Of a stretch of 21,968 bases of DNA, positions 20,341 to 21,968 are shown piece after piece (position 1 is the first letter of the stretch; every line of letters starts with the position of its first letter). The notes beneath the pieces were generated by a model, which saw nothing but the letters and a program-made list of their open reading frames with translations, searched no databases and was not told the origin of the DNA. Source of the DNA: Scytalidium lignicola (taxonomy: Eukaryota; Ascomycota; Leotiomycetes); NCBI GenBank assembly GCA_002812745.2, contig NCSJ02000505.1, positions 1 to 21,968 of the forward strand, written 5' to 3'. The position numbers and the translations under genes were made by a program.

Positions 20341-20635
20341 ACTAAAGAAAGAATGAAGAAGTATTATAATCATAAACATTTGATAGAATCAGTATACAAA
20401 AAAGGGGATAAAGTTTATCTTCTTAGGAAAAACATTAAAATAACAAGATTAAGTGATAAACTAGACTAAGTAAAGATAAGATTATATGAAATCAGAGAAG
20501 TCTATAAACCTTTAACATATAAATTGAAATTACTAGTAATAGTTAAGATACATCTTGTTTTCTACATTTTACTTCTTAAACTAATACTTAAGAACATTCA
20601 AATGTTAATACTAGAAGAAGTCAATCTAAAAAGAG

Positions 20636-20800
20636 AATATAAAGTTGAGAAAATTATTAATTATAAAGTACATTATAAGAAGTTATAATACTTGGTTAAA
20701 TAGATAAAATATCCAGAAAATAAGAATAGATAAGAACTTACTTTTAATCTTATAAGTTATAAAGAGTTACTAAAAGTATATTATTAAGTTTATTCTAGAA
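20636..20800 (+). pseudogene. C-terminal chromodomain of gypsy integrase
   Basis: EYKVEKIINYKVHYKKL.YLVK.IKYPENKNR.ELTFNL, with stops where Q, W and W are expected, fits the chromodomain pattern Y-x-VE-K-I-L-D...YLVKWKGY...TWEP..NL. This places the element among the chromoviruses, whose chromodomain steers integration to marked chromatin. Two of the three aromatic-cage positions are lost to stops. Confidence 0.85.
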
Positions 20801-21430
20801 CAGATTTTCAGATAATAAAATTGCAAGGTCAGAAAAGAAGAGGTCAACAATAGAGAAAGAAGCCTTACTTAGATTAGTAGAACACAACTCTTCAAACAAC
20901 TTCTTTTGCTTCTCTTTCTCTTTTATAACATTGAGTTTGTCTAAAGTTTTCAGACTATGGTGAAACATTTCCTAGGTATACTTCTTTAAGAAGGACTATT
21001 GTTTTTTCAGACAGACTAGGCAAGCTATTATCTTTAGAAGAACTTCATTGATTTTCTCTTCTTCCTTTGTAAGTTAGTTATACTTATGCTTATATACAAG
21101 GAAAGAAGAGAGAGTAACTCCTTTACTGTCATAAGGTTGCCTATAACAGGAGTACTTGTTATAACGACTAAAATTAAGGTTCATCTTATAGATAAAACTA
21201 TTTCACTTGTAAAACGAACAAAGTATTACTTTAAAACTATATTCATTGATATAATTACTTAAGACTATTTACTCTTGATATTTTCTTAATCTTGTTCTTT
21301 CTTTTATATTACTCTTAGAACATTGTCATTTAGGTGGTATATTAAAAAGGAAAGAAGAATTGTTGAACAAAGAGATTATTTGAAGATGACATTTTAATAT
21401 TAGAATAACATTAAGTAAGAAAGAGGATAA
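20801..21430 (+). other. 3' internal region of gypsy element, unassigned
   Basis: About 630 bases between the chromodomain and the 3' LTR. Short pieces read as coding-like on both strands, with stops, and none resembles a known domain. It ends in the purine-rich tract next to the LTR. Confidence 0.5.
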
Positions 21431-21789
21431 TATTACAGGTTTTACTACAACATGCTAATTAGTGTAAGCTTAAGGCTTGGTACAAATACATTGTACAAGA
21501 GAACTTAATAATTAGATAGTCATATGATAAGGACCTAGGACCTAAGGGGTTTAAGGTCTAGTAGCTTAGGACCTGGGGACCTAAGGGTCCAAGGGTTCAG
21601 TAATATTTCGTTATCTATATAAGCATGTTGTAAGAACATAAGAGTAGACTCCTTATGTTTAACCTAAATACATTATTAAATCTTACCTTTGACTTAGTCA
21701 CCTACTTATATGTTATACGTTTCTGTTGTCCTTGAATATCTACCTTACCCTTAGCTATCCAGTAACCTGGATAGCTTAGTTTTATAACA
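21431..21789 (+). repeat. Gypsy 3' LTR (359 bp)
   Basis: Begins TATTACAGG, where the partner has TGTTACAGG (the terminal G mutated to A), and ends TTTATAACA. It keeps the TATATAAG box, the GGWCC cluster and the 9-bp hairpin of the 5' copy. Differences are mostly transitions toward A/T. Confidence 0.87.
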
Positions 21790-21968
21790 TTTTTGAACTT
21801 ATATATTTAATGTTTATACTATTAATTTTAACACTTAATTTTAAAAGGTTTTTAATTATAATATCTTTAAGAAGTTTAATATAAATTTTATTATTTATAT
21901 TATTATTTAAGAACATTGTAATTATGTTCATTTAGTTGACTTCTTAATCAAAGTAAGCAGTTAAAGCT
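21790..21968. other. AT-rich right flank, no gene seen
   Basis: AT-rich sequence after the gypsy element. It does not continue the pol fragment that ends at 14714. Confidence 0.5.

Larger units (their letters stand above)
14715..21789 (+). mobile_element. Ty3/gypsy chromovirus, nearly full length, inactivated
   Basis: A 7075-bp element with direct LTRs at both ends and gag, RT, RNase H, integrase and chromodomain in gypsy order on the plus strand. Every frame is broken, chiefly by TAA/TAG at expected Gln codons. The YLDD of RT and the integrase D, D, E are still readable, so it is less worn than the copia element in its catalytic sites. The bases flanking the LTRs do not match (CTAAG or TAAGT on the left, TTTTT on the right), so no target duplication can be shown. 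The purine-rich 21412-21430 (AAGTAAGAAAGAGGATAA) is the likely polypurine tract. Confidence 0.9.

Overview
The window looks like nuclear DNA of a filamentous ascomycete (Pezizomycotina-type). Two things point there: a protein gene with four short introns (61-85 bp) and fungal splice signals, and long, very AT-rich tracts of decayed retrotransposons carrying the mark of repeat-induced point mutation (RIP). Almost every difference between paired LTRs is a transition, and TAA/TAG sit where CAA/CAG codons are expected. The species cannot be told from the sequence.

Layout. 1-1080: AT-rich, with a Ty1/copia integrase fragment (53-367). About 1080-5440: an island of ordinary base composition. Its left edge holds two small TA-flanked inverted-repeat elements (1197-1438 and 1441-1575) lying head to tail beside the end of a third. 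The middle (1580-3480) is unassigned. The right part holds the only intact gene, a five-exon MFS sugar transporter (3576-5420, 519 residues), with a TATA box and a GCGGGG/CCCCGC palindrome upstream that fits a CreA/Mig1-type glucose-repressor site.

5440-6927 is AT-rich without a gene. 6933-11894 is a complete but dead Ty1/copia element on the minus strand, with 175/176-bp LTRs and a 5-bp target duplication AATAA. 11900-12890 is AT-rich and holds four spaced copies of a ~27-bp motif. 12890-14714 is the 3' half of a Ty3/gypsy pol gene, truncated at both ends. 14715-21789 is a nearly full-length Ty3/gypsy chromovirus on the plus strand, with ~358-bp LTRs, gag, RT, RNase H, integrase and chromodomain. 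The last 180 bases are AT-rich.

The retroelements form a nested, mutated repeat desert in which no coding frame survives. The transporter has clean exons and shows no RIP damage. No operon-like cooperation is visible. The main biological question is why one intact carbon-uptake gene sits alone in such a region. I did not find a clearly new molecular system; the more unusual structures are listed as findings.
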